Shown here in pieces: positions 12,896 through 24,297 of a DNA stretch of 64,000 nt (its first letter is position 1; the number at the start of each line of letters is the position of its first letter). The position numbers were made by a program, and so were the translations under genes. Origin of the DNA: Drosophila pseudoobscura (Eukaryota; Arthropoda; Insecta; Diptera; Drosophilidae); NCBI RefSeq assembly GCF_009870125.1, contig NC_046679.1, forward strand, positions 25,730,001-25,794,000. The letters are read 5' to 3'. The notes below the pieces were generated by a model that saw only the letters and a program-made list of their open reading frames with translations, had not been told where the DNA came from and made no database searches.

Positions 12896-15800
12896 GTTCA
12901 TACACAAAGCACAAGTGGATAATTTATGGCCGGGAAAGATTTATAGATTTATAGTCGAATGCTCATTTCTTGTTAATAATTCGCAATGAGTCTCTTACTT
13001 AATCGAATTGGGCTGTAATGAAATCTCAATCAGTATGAACTCTTATTTACATTCAAATTTCGAATTGACTGGGATAATTTGCTAGTTGTTTCGTTGCTGC
13101 CACAACGGGCATGCCGCTGCCGCTGAGCAGAGCCCTGCCGTCCAGTGCAGTCCAGTGCATCATAATGCAATTAGCCCTAATTGCAGCTAATGAACAGTTG
13201 AAACTTGAAGCTCTGGCTCCACCGAATGGATCGGGATGGAGATGGAGCAGGATGGTACGGCTAATGTGCTCTGTTGAGCAGCAGAACAACAGTGGAAAGT
13301 TGGCTTTGAAATGGCGTGGTATGTAGTCTTAGTCGTAGCACTGCTGCGCATTTCTTGGCCAAAAGGCGCCTCGACGCTCCGGCACTCCGGCACTCGAGAC
13401 TGTTTAATAAAACCAGCAAATGTCGAGCAGAATACCGTTAACTACTAAATTAACCTGACTACGCGGCTGGTGCACCCGCCGTGGCTCCAGCCATCAGCCA
13501 CCAAACCGCCGGCAGCAACTGCAGAACGGAATCACTTTTCCCAATGAATGCGACCTCATTGGATTTAATACGTGCTCAGCGCGGTTCCTCCACCATCTCC
13601 GATCTCCCATCTCCCTTTGCCACGTTCCCTATCACCTGGGTTCTAGGGTTGCCAAGGGTGCGCAGACAGACCTTACCGAATCGGTTGGTTCCCAGTCTGA
13701 TTATTATTCAGCACAAGACGCGCGTTCATTTGGCGACCGAGCGAGCAATTGCTGCTGTAGATGCCACCTTTTTGCTTCGGCTCCAGCATGGAATGCAGTT
13801 CCGCTTCCTTCCGGAACCGCTCTTAATAGAGCAACCTAATTAGTTTGTTGTCCCCACTGCTAGTGGCATTGCTAAGTTATCGTTTTGGGTCGGGTCGGGT
13901 CCGGTCCCGCCCTCATATACGTACCTACTCCAGTGGCAGGGCGGAGCCGGTCGGGAGTGTGAAGTTTGAAGTGCAAGGGGCATAGTTTGGGTGTTGGCCT
14001 AATGAGCATCGGATCGGCGACCATGAACCAAATGAGCAAGAGTCAAACGCAGGCAGGGACTCGCAGATATGCATGTATTCATGCCCGTACCCGTAAACAG
14101 TAGTAAATAGTACGTGGATTCATACGGACGCATCCGAGCATTTGCATGCACAAATGTTTGCGTTCTGGCCATGAATGCACCGTGGCAGACCAGATGCGAA
14201 TAAGCCAGACAAATTTTGCGAGTCCCTTTATGTGCGTGCTGTCACAGGATAATCGCTGCGACGGGGACGTAACAGATTTATCACTTGATTCACTTTCAGC
14301 TAAACTCTGCTCATCCTGCGGCCTTTCGGCCACTGAACTAACCACTGAATGCCACAGCTCTCCTCTAAACAATTGGGGGTCGTTGGTGGAATGATCAGCC
14401 TGGGGAATCCTCCCCGTATTCCGTTGATTGCGATTTTGATTAACAGCCAACCGATACTGGCTATGGCCCATGAGGCAATCAAATCAGCAAATAAATAAAT
14501 TAGACTAAACATCTACCGAGTCCATTCGTCCCTCCGCCAGTCTGCGATTCCCTCCAGGTGGTTGCAACTGCTGCTCCTAAGATACTCGTACATGAGCCGA
14601 ACGACCACCGCTGGGGGTGTGGCAAGTAGCAGTTTTGTGGTTAATGGGCAACCGACAGTCGGAATTGGGTGCCGTTTATTTAGTCGCGTGCGGGTTCCGG
14701 GTTCGGTATTGGGGGGTTATGGTAATGTCAAATCATTATGTTGATGGTTACGGTTATGAGGCATTCGATTACCGGCAAGATGAGTTGCCATACTATTCCA
14801 ATTCGCAGTAATGGAAATTCGAGCGACTAGCATCGGGGCGACACGGCCGTGATATTCCGAGCTTGGGTCTGAGGCTCGCGGACATGAATGTCAATGCGTC
14901 GGACAGGACGTGCACTGTCCGCCCAGAGCCCTAATGGATTTCACACGTGATACGATCTCTCGCTTGAGTGGGCACTTTACATTTTTGACATTTGCCAAGC
15001 CACAGCTTTTCCGGCCACAGAACTTGGACTGAAGGTCTGACACATCACATTTTCCGTCGCATCGGCCAAAGCCATGATCCGTGGCCATATTTCAGTTTTC
15101 AGCTCCAGGGAAATCGGAGAAATTGGCAGGTTTTAAATTAATCGCACCCTTCAACTTGTCGGATGGCTCACGATTAAATAATCGAAGGGGAAGAGGGTCG
15201 AAATGTCCCACGCCCGCGAATAGACTGCCTCTCCGACTTCCCGCCTCTCTGACTGTCTGACTGTCTGATTGCCTCACTGCCTTTCCGTCTGACTGCCTGT
15301 CCTGCGACTGCCAGCGCCAGTGCCCACCTGACAGTGACGCTGACTCGTTGACTGACATTAAATGCGAGCAACTGTCAGAGTTTGCAAATTCATTCCAGAT
15401 GTAAACATTCCCATAGGAAGCCATTTCCACAAATTTCACGTCTGTTTGCTCAAACGCAGCAACTGGTGCAGACGTGAGGGGCAAGGCCGTTACCGAGGCC
15501 GAGCCCGAGGCAGGGGTTGAGACTGGGACTGGGGACTGGGCCTGGGGCTGGGTCTGGGGTTTGTGGAGGAGACGGACTGGATAGTTTGCTGCTCGTTTGT
15601 AATATATTTGCGCTTTTATTGCCATTAAAAGTACTAGTCAGCTCCGGCCGTCTTTGGGCTTCATGCCTGATTCAGCAGCGCCTGCCGGATTTCAGGCATA
15701 CTGATCTCTGCATGCCCTTGCCTTTCGAGAAATAATTAGTTTATTAATTATTAATCACGTGTGGCGCTGCTTGGTAGAAGCTTTTTAATTGGAAATGTTT

Positions 15801-17489
15801 CGATATTTTCAGAGAGAAAATTATGTATGGATCCAATAGCTGAATGGCATTGAGATGAACGAATCCAAGAAAGCTCGTCATATTCTTATTTGTCCCCAAG
15901 GGCTCGGGACGGGACTAAGTAGACCAATAAATTATTACACTATCCGCTTCCCCATATATGTAAGTAGAGTTCCAGCGCCTCAGCTAATCCTGATAAAAGG
16001 CGACATGAGTGAAAGCGGAATGTGCAATGTAATTGCTTGGAAATAAGTAGGGAGCTCAGTCACAAGGCCCGGTTCAGTATTTAGTATGTGCTCCTGGCTT
16101 AAGTCTTTGAAAGTAGTTGGTTTCAGAATTGCTTTTGGGGAGAGAGAGCCGATGCCGATGCCGATGCTAGCCTAGTTTCGGATCTAAACTCAATCGTGCT
16201 CGATGTTTTCATTGATTATGTCAGGAAAATAAGTTTGCTTTGGAACATTATTGGTTCCATTCAAACCAACAAAAAGTCAACTTGTCAAAATGTTCGAAAG
16301 CACTTAAAACTTTTACGCAGCTTGTTGTTTTCTTGTTTGTAGTTGTAGCATTATGGCATTTTTCCACTACATCGACAACGGCAACGGGAACGGCGACTTC
16401 CCTCCACGGCTTGGCCTGGCCACTGTTGCTGTTGAAGCTTCAGTAGTGCCCGGAGTCCCTCTTCAGTGCTGTCCGCGAACGGCCCCCAGGGATTCGCCAG
16501 GGTTGTCGTTGTCGCCTGGTGTGCCAATTTCGCACTTTCCTTTTCGCAGGCGTTGCAAGTGGAAGGGAATACGAGTACGCTAAAAAATAGTCGATGGAGG
16601 GACGGAGAGACAGCGAAGCACCAGCGAAGCTAGTGCCAAAGCCATCGCATTCTTGGCAACTCTGCTGGCAGACCGCCACAGACCCATTCTTCTACGTTTG
16701 CTGCTGCCTGCGTTGGTCTCCTTTTACTGGTAACAAGGCAATTGAATGGCATTTTTTCAATAAGTTGCGGGCCGCAGCCGGTCAAAAGAAGAATATGAAA
16801 GCTAGCAAGGAAAACTTGGCAACTTTTCCGATTACGTTATTTGCGAAAAAGTAACATCATTGTGCTCCCTTTGACTTTTACTTTTGCCAGCCGCTCCGTC
16901 CGTAGTCCGGCAGTGAGCGCCCCAAAGTTCTTCCTGATAATTTGTGTTTACCATCAAAACTTTTCATGTGAACGTGCGGCAAGTCATCTCATCTGCATCT
17001 GCGTCTACCTTCACTCGTCACCCCGTGCCCAAGACGACAAACCCGACGGCGGCAATGGCGACCGTCATTGCACCGACCCAATGGCGACCATTAGCTACAA
17101 GACCAGCATTGGACGTACGAATCAGACTCCGCCAAGATATTTATATTGTCTTTAGTCTTTTACTAGAGGCAAGATAAGAGAGAGATAGGAACATTGGGAG
17201 TCGCTAGTTAAACCTCCCATTAGGAGCCAAGCTTAAGTGGAAATTAAGCGCCATCGTAAATCATATGATTACCCAGTTAGCTGTGACGCTGAAGTTCCAG
17301 CAGATCCAAACACGAACAACGAAAATTGTACTACGCTTAGATCATTAGATCATCCCGCAAAACTCGGTGAGGAAATATGTATGAATAATATATATGTAAG
17401 CAGAATGAGGGTCTCAGTTTAGTAGAAAGTGAAAAATTAAGTTTTAGCCTAGATCGGTATAGGATGGGGACAAGAGTCTACCAGAGTCG
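12896..17489. other. Intergenic block, no supported gene
   Basis: No gene is supported. The 120-residue frame at 13481-13843 and the 177-residue frame at 15092-15625 are low-complexity or compositional. The latter overlaps a TCTGACTG-type tandem repeat at 15246-15300. A GCCGAT repeat lies at 16151-16168. Confidence 0.55.
15246..15300. repeat. CTGACTGT-type imperfect tandem repeat
   Basis: Imperfect 8-base units related to TCTGACTG are repeated about six times. A spurious antisense open frame runs through it. Confidence 0.75.
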
Positions 17490-17855
17490 CACTAAAAGAA
17501 AAGCAATAACTGTTTTTGCAAAGCTCCAACGCCTGGGTTGTCTTTATACTGTGAGATGCACACATCAGAGCAATAATCCAATATAGTGTTTACCAACGTG
17601 ACGTACAGAGTTTTTATGAAACTATTTGACTTACTGTTCCAGCAATCGAGTCATTTGATCTTGAAATTCGATCAAGGGAATGATTTTCTCGGAGATAACA
17701 TACATAAGTTTTTAGAATAACCATTTAGTCGAGTTAAGGGCGTGTGTGCGGGTATCAATCAGAGTAGGAGAGACAAATTTTGGCATCATCAGCATACGTT
17801 AGTACGCTTAAAAAAATGAAGAATAGCGGACCCAAATGACTTTTTGTTACACCTT
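17490..17855 (-). pseudogene. Relic of a non-LTR (LINE) reverse transcriptase
   Basis: Read on the - strand, 17853 down to about 17760 translates to GVTKSHLGPLFFIF followed by TYADDAKICLSYSD and a stop. This is the fingerprint of RT motifs B and C (consensus GVPQGS-LGPLLF and YADD). The YADD codons are at 17785-17796. A second block, 17614 down to about 17498, reads KTLYVTLVNTILDYCSDV and then ALQKQLLLFF, matching the thumb-side region of LINE RTs (-TLY-SLV-P-LEY-S-VW and -QKQFL-F-). The blocks are only about 170 bases apart, less than usual, so internal sequence is lost. The PQG of motif B has changed and a stop follows, so this is a dead copy. The clade is uncertain. Confidence 0.75.
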
Positions 17856-20800
17856 AGTAAACAGACTGTCGATAGACAGTCAGATAAGTCGATATTCAAT
17901 TTAAAAGATTTTTAAGCACTTCTACTTAAATATTTTGACGGCCGAGTAACCTCAGTTTTAACATTTCATCTTGAGTCTGTTTTGTTATATACACTATACA
18001 CTAGTGTGGGATCGCTCCAAATATGGATTAGATTAAATTACTTATTGTCATTATTATTTTGACTAGATACTTTCCACGGACCTGATTGGAAGAAAGAGGC
18101 AAATAAAATCAGTTTTATCCTCAGTACTCAAGGAATTTAATTAATTTCAATTATATTAGATTGGTTCAAATGTAAAGACGAGTATGTAAACGCCAGAAGG
18201 GATACACCGAATACACCGAGACTGAAAGACTTGCTTGTAGTCTACTTTCCAAAGACTATAAAAGCAAGAGAATCCCTATTTTGGGTGCCGACTCCGGTGG
18301 TTAACAAATTAATCAAGTTGGCTTATCTTTATTAAGTATAGCTAGAATAAGGAAAGCCATGCTCCATGGCATACATTAAAGGTTGTGCGTGTTGGAGCAG
18401 TTATCTTAATGAGATAAATACATAACTGGATACATACAAAAGAATTATATTAGCTACGCAAATGACTATGTAATTATTTAAAATATTTAATTTGTCGTTA
18501 CGTACTTTTTTAATAGCATTTATTTGATGAAATTAGGAATTATTTCTTCATTTATTTTTTTATTTTAAAGAACTTTCGCAAATGTTTCTTCCAAGAACTA
18601 GATTTTGAAAGCAACGCGCGTGGACAAATGCATTTTTGTTTGTTTAATTTTTAGTGTCTTGCATTCCATGAGCACAATACAGTAGAATGTGGCGATTCGC
18701 ATACTTTTTTGTTGCATATTGTATCTAAATGTCGCGATTTGACAGCTTCGAAAAAAAACGAAAGCGCCTTTGTATTTCGGATTAGATTCGACAGGTCGGC
18801 GATCGCATTACCCGTAACTAGTTGCGTGGCTTAGGTTCTACAGGGAATTCTGACTAGCTTAGAATGTATTGCACACGACTACATATCTTCTTTAGTTTAA
18901 CTCAATAAGTTAAGCTAATTCATTTAAGTTTAATAAAGCATAGTTTCGCCGAAAGCTACTCAAATCGGGGCCTGTCCACGATATACTCAAAAAAGTGGGC
19001 GCATGGCCTTACGGACGGTGCAGTTGCAGTGATCCCCACTAACCGAAAACAAGTAAACTGCATCCTGCTGTGCAGTAATCCTCTTCTTAGTTCTCCACTA
19101 ACCATTAAATTCTCGGAAATCAAAGAGAAACGACTGTCGGCTATGCAAATATTGATATGGAAATCAACAAGAATTACAGAGTTCGAAGCTCGGCCTATGC
19201 TTAAACCTTTTACAGGAACGATGGGGTCCTGTGAAACGCCAGAAGAGAAAAATGTTTAGTGTATGAGCCGTCCAATAATTTATGAAGCATTTTTTGACTT
19301 CGCCACCGCTCAAGCGGCAGTAACCCTTGTTTGAGGTTGCGCAATAAAGTGAAATATTTATGAGTTAACATTATGGGATTTGTTTTTGCTTTTGCTTTTG
19401 CTTTCTGCACGCCCACATGTACTGGGCCTCATACGGGGCGGGGTGGTCCTGCCGTTGTTTGGCTGCTGTTCTGTTAACGTTGGCCGAACCAGCTTATTTA
19501 TTGCATTCGAGGCGTTAACACGAAAGCATTTTGCGGAAATGGAAACTAAATAGTAGTGGTTAAATTATTAAAAGCCCACTGCTGCGCTGCTGGCCGGATC
19601 AGGCAGGATGGTGGCTGTGAACAGGGTATCGTATCGTATCGGATACCATGAACCAGAATAGGCGGTGGCCATCGTTTTTCTTTACGAGTCAAAGTGTTGC
19701 CAATAAAAATTGACTGTTATGGACGGTGCACACCCGCACCAGCAACCGCACCAGCACCGCACAGCCCACCCCCCACACTCGCACTCACGTTCTTAGGCCT
19801 ATGCTGTTTGCATAAATGAATGCAAACATATAATTCTGGCAGCAGCAAATAAATAAATACACCCACACAGCCGTCTGTGTGGCAGGCACTCATGAATACT
19901 TCAACCCGGCAAGTGTTTGGCAATACTTTGAATATTTTACCAGTGCTGGCGGACCTGAGGGTGGAGGTGTAGGGAGTCCACTAGTGGGAGCTCATGATGT
20001 AACGAATTATGGCTGGCTCATTGGGATGAGCTCTAAGGCAAACATCGGCTGTCGTAAAGTATAAAACTACTACTTATGTGTCTATTGTATAAATATGTAA
20101 GCGACCGAATCAGAATGGAAGGCCCCGGCCCTGGCCCACGGCCCGCGTATGTATGTGTGCTATGCATATATTCTATTTGCCCTTTATATATGTAAGAAGG
20201 ATATGCAATCATTCGTACGAGTATATGTGAGTTAGTTTGGATAAGCTGGTAATATTTGCCCAGTGGATAATTGCGTCATGTGAAACCAGATCTCAAGAGG
20301 GTTTGCCAATTTAAAAACGATGCCTAGCTCCTGTAGCTTGTCTCTGGAGTGCCAGGACGCAGCTCTGACAATTTACTTTCATCAAAAAAGTATGCTATAC
20401 AATAATCATATGGGAATACCACCAATAGGGACTCCTTTTTAAATTCAGCGATCATGGATTTAATGTTAGCACAGTCGAAAAAAAAATGCTTAAAAAGGCT
20501 CGGTTGTAAATGTACTTAGTTGAGAGTACCAAAACTGACTGTAGAAACCGAAAGACACATACTATTCTGGTTGGATTCTGACTTTCGATGGATGGTATGA
20601 TTCTGATTCGCTTTTAATGTGCTTAGCTGTGTTTGAATTGCGCTCACTTATTAAATGGGATTCTTCTATTAATATTGCTTCCCATGTATGTGGATACCCA
20701 CATATGTAGACCCAACATCTTTCCGGCTTGTTCTGATTTTCACTGTGGGATTTCGTCCGTTGGAGTTCCTTTCGAATCTAAAGATTCTTGCACGACATAG

Positions 20801-21195
20801 ACAACTAAGTTACGAGCTGAAACAACAATTGTTGGTTGGTTTATTTGAAAAGCTTTTAATTGACTTGAAGCTATCTAAGACTAGAGACATAGAGCTCTAA
20901 ACTCGAAGTTTTGGTTCGATATTTACGTTCTCTTTGTAGGTAAGGCAGAGTAGGTGTCAAATAAGCTCTAGTGCTGACAACTAAGCTTGGATGTGGATGT
21001 CAGTCAAAGCTCTCGCTCTCTACATCAGATTGTTGGCCCAACATAGTGACGATAAATTACTGAATGAGATTGCTTACCTACCACTTACCACTCGCTGACA
21101 GCGGCGGCCTCATCCAGGGGCAGGGCCAGTTGAATCATGTTTGTAAGCCACTTGGCCACTTCACAGCACAAACCTAAGCGCGCGATAATCATCAA
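17856..21195. other. Intergenic block, AT-rich in its first part
   Basis: No gene is supported. About 17856-18960 is AT-rich and may hold more decayed LINE sequence 5' of the RT relic; an inverted repeat GACTGTC/GACAGTC sits at 17864-17881. A TTTTGC repeat lies at 19382-19403. Confidence 0.5.
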
Positions 21196-21273
21196 ATGAC
21201 AACAGAAACAGCTGAGGCATCGGCATCGGTATCGGCATCTCCGACGAGACCGACCCCGTCCGTCGTCGTGCGG

Positions 21274-21306
21274 TATAAAAGAGAACGTCGTCTCGCGGGG
21301 CCAGTC
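21274..21306 (+). promoter_or_regulatory. TATA box and initiator of the secreted-protein gene
   Basis: TATAAAA lies at 21274-21280. An initiator-like CCAGTC lies at 21301-21306, with the probable +1 A at 21303, about 30 bases from the TATA box, which is the expected spacing. The start codon follows at 21327, giving a 5' UTR of only about 24 bases. Confidence 0.75.
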
Positions 21307-21326
21307 ACAACGTGGAAGAAGACGAC

Positions 21327-21994
21327 ATGCTTAGAACTATTTCAATTTTGGCTCTGCTTTTTTGCAGTGCAGCCACTATGGCGGATGCTAAGCCGATCTT
21401 CATCAAGGTGTTCTCGCCGAGCAGTGGTAATCCAGCCGTTAGTTCCAGGGACCCCACAAAGTAACGTTCTATTTTCTTCGCTCAGGTGCCTTCAGTTCCA
21501 GTGGCAGCTACGGAAGTACAAGTGCGGCGACGGCCTCGCCCATCAACACACAGCTGATCTCCACTCTGATATCCACCAAAATTCAGCTGCTGAACAGCGT
21601 GCTGCAGGCCAAGTCGTCGGGTAGTGGCTTCGGGTTTGGTTTCAACAAATTCGTGTCCTTTGGAAGCAGCACTACAACGACGGAGAGGCCAGTCACCCAC
21701 CACACCACAGAGGTAAACACAGACTTTACTCCGGAAGACAGCTCTACTCAAACTACCCAAACCGTCTACACGACAACAACAGAAGGTGATATCGAAACGC
21801 CAAAGCCTACAGTACATCCCGGGCGCCCAGCCTCGACCAGTACGACAGAAGTGATCCCAGGGGAGAGCACCACCGCGCTGCCAGAGATCAGCTCCACGAC
21901 GAGAGCGCCCTCCGGCTACTCCTATACGTCTCCGACGCCCAGCCCTGTCTCCAGCACAGTAGGCACCTATTACTTGCCCTCTTCTCTTGCCTAA
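21327..21994 (+). CDS. Predicted secreted Thr/Ser/Pro-rich protein, two exons, 202 residues
   Basis: I do not recognise this gene by name. Exon 1 is 21327-21426, a 59-base GT-AG intron is 21427-21485 (polypyrimidine tract and CAG at its 3' end), and exon 2 is 21486-21994. The join falls inside Gly34 and keeps one frame of 202 codons plus stop. Residues 1-21 form a clear signal peptide: MLR, then a hydrophobic core ISILALLF, then ADA as probable cleavage site before KP. Residues about 35-70 are Ser/Gly-rich with an amphipathic stretch (TQLISTLISTKIQLLNSVLQ), followed by a short GFGFGF motif. The C-terminal two thirds are rich in Thr, Ser and Pro (STTTTERP, VYTTTTEG, PTPSPVSSTV) and would be heavily O-glycosylated, as in mucin-like or cuticle/peritrophic proteins. 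There is no cysteine outside the signal peptide and no chitin-binding domain. The strong TATA promoter and short intron suggest a tissue- or stage-specific gene. Function is unknown; extracellular location is inferred. Confidence 0.85.
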
Positions 21995-22307
21995 ATCTGA
22001 ATATATGTACCTCAGCATCCGCGCTTAAATGTTAAAACTTAGTCTTAATTGTGTTCCGTCCAGAGTAAACTTTATGCCTCAATTGAGTTAATTCTGTGAA
22101 TATTTTTGTGAGTAAGAGGAATTTTGTGGCACTTCTGCCGTCAGCCTTAGCTTTATTCGTCGCGGAAGTGTTTCCAAACTAGTCGCACATTGACGATAAT
22201 GACAATGGGTTGCTCTGTGCGTCCGCAGTCTGCCGAGTGGTTTTCCGTCTTGCTGGTTAAAAATTAGCATAAAAACCGGTATCTGTAAGAAGAAGATGGA
22301 CCCACAA

Positions 22308-22313
22308 AATAAA
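22308..22313 (+). terminator. Candidate polyadenylation signal
   Basis: This AATAAA is the first clear one I noticed downstream of the stop at 21994. If used, it gives a 3' UTR of about 330 bases. Variant signals nearer the stop cannot be excluded. Confidence 0.35.
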
Positions 22314-23820
22314 TATCAACTATACCCAGCCGCGCTTATACAGATTAGTAGACAGATTCTAACGCGTGCACCAATTCTCTGGAGGTTACTGTTGCTACAA
22401 ATAAAACAGTGTTTCAAGGCCATCAACCGGCAGAACCACTTCGATTCAAAACTGCAAACACGAAAGTTCTTCTTTTGTGTTCTTCTTCTGTGTTAGACAG
22501 GCTCAGACATAAATCAAGAATAACTTGGATTACCCAAGACTTAGATCTCAAGATCTGCATTCTGACTAGACGAAACAAAACTGTGTATGCCGTGCAGAGC
22601 TACTAGTGAATATCCGATCAACTGCGCTAGTCGTAGTTCAAATTAAGCAACTCATGTTCAACTCGATTGCGTTTGTTCGCGTTCTAGCTTTGGCTTTTGT
22701 TTTTCCATGGAATGTTTTCAATATTGATATTGTTAACATCGAATACCTAACGAGTTTATATATCCATTATAGGGCCGATGAACATTATTAGCAGTATTAA
22801 ATGATTAAAAATATCTCTTAGCGTTAGTTGCCAAAATTAGATTTACAACTAGATTTCGTCTCATATATCACTGCCACGAATGTTGTGCTCTGGGATCTGA
22901 TGACACAGCCATAAATATACAAGTTAACCTAAGGCCTAAGCCATCGAATGTTGGCCCTTGCCAAATCAGCTCTGGAAATTATGAAGCCATTAGGCGAGAG
23001 CTTCTAGACCGACTGCCAGTTGCCACGTGTCTTGTGGCAATCGAATTGAATGTCGAGTTTGGTGGCGCTGCAAGTAAACTAACAGAAATATGTACACATG
23101 TCCTTCAACAAAGCGACCTTGGGGAGCACGTGGTCAGCGATGAGGGTTGGGGGCGGGGCTTCGTTTCTTTTGCTGGAGCGATCGGTCGGCGTCTGGTTGA
23201 CGCACTACGTCTCTGCCGTCTTGCCCATTAGGGCGAATTGTTTTAAGGACTTCACTTAAATGTGTTTCGATGTGAGTGCTTTATGCTCACCCAATTTACG
23301 ATGGCCGTAAACCAAGTACAAATACTGAAAAGCTTCTCGCCATTCGTAAATATTTTATGGCTCAAAACTGCTCCATGCACGGGTGGTGGTAGTGCGGAAT
23401 GAAAGGACACACCTCCAGTGTGTGTTGCATTAACGCTGGAATTATCTATTACAGTCTTGTAAAAACCCGAGCCTGACATTCTTTATGGACAATCTGATTT
23501 ATGCTAAAATCCACTTTGTCGTAATAAATCTATTTAATGTTCCAAGCCTTCAGAGATTCAGCGAAAGTGTGTTGCTGCTGAGGAGTTATAGAGAAACGGA
23601 TAACTCTTTACGCCTATAGGATGCAGGTCCTTGATTTTTATTCGCAGAATGATGTTTTCCTTAATCAAGGATTGTACGTATTTAGGATTATTTTAGCAAT
23701 CAAAAAACTAAATACATCATTTAAGGAGTGGAGTTTTATTGAACGCAATTTCAAAGACTCAATGTCAATGGGGCAGAGTTATTTAATAATACAATTTTAT
23801 TTAAAGCGAGGAATGTTGTA
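22314..23820. other. Intergenic block, no supported gene
   Basis: Only short chance frames are seen. No promoter, splice pattern or repeat family was recognised. Confidence 0.5.
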
Positions 23821-24297
23821 AGTCGCAGCTAGGGCCGCGACTCTACATACAATTGTATCGAGTATAAAGCCGATACTCAGCCAGTACAGACCCCTCCGCC
23901 AAAGGCCGCACACTGAAGGAAGAGAAAAGGAGATGAGTAGCGCGTTGGAGCCGTTGTCTAAAATTATAATCCGATCTGATCCAGATTGGGCTATCTGCTA
24001 GATATGGTCATTCTCTATGATTCTGCGTTGGTTTTCTCATATCTTCGTATTTTTTCTCCTATTTTCTATCTTTGTGTCCTTTGAAATACTTGTAACAGTG
24101 TGATATCACAAGAGGCTGTGTACAACATTTTTCTGCTCTACGAAAGACGTATAAACGGACAGACAGACATGGCTATATCGACTCGGCTATTGCTGCTGAT
24201 CAAAATATATATACTTTATGGGGCCTGTGTGTTATACACATCCACTTCCGTCAAAAATCGAATACACCCATATTTTTCGAGTACCGGGTATAAAAAG
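23821..24297 (-). mobile_element. DINE-1/INE-1-like (Helentron) copy B
   Basis: This copy is in reverse orientation. It begins with the GCCGCGACTCTACAT end, continues through the ATCCGATCTGATCCAGATTG and TGGTCATTCTCTATGATTCT words and TGTAACAGTGTGATATCAC. It then has the GGACAGACAGACATGGC run and CGACTCGGCTATTGCTGCTG, and closes with GAGTACCGGGTATAAAA at its 3' edge in this window. It lacks part of the internal region present in copy D. Confidence 0.75.

Noticed and set aside
21482..22018. 178-codon antisense frame over the secreted-protein gene
   Set aside because: It is the shadow of the Thr/Ser-rich + strand exon. The + strand has promoter, signal peptide and intron; the antisense has none.
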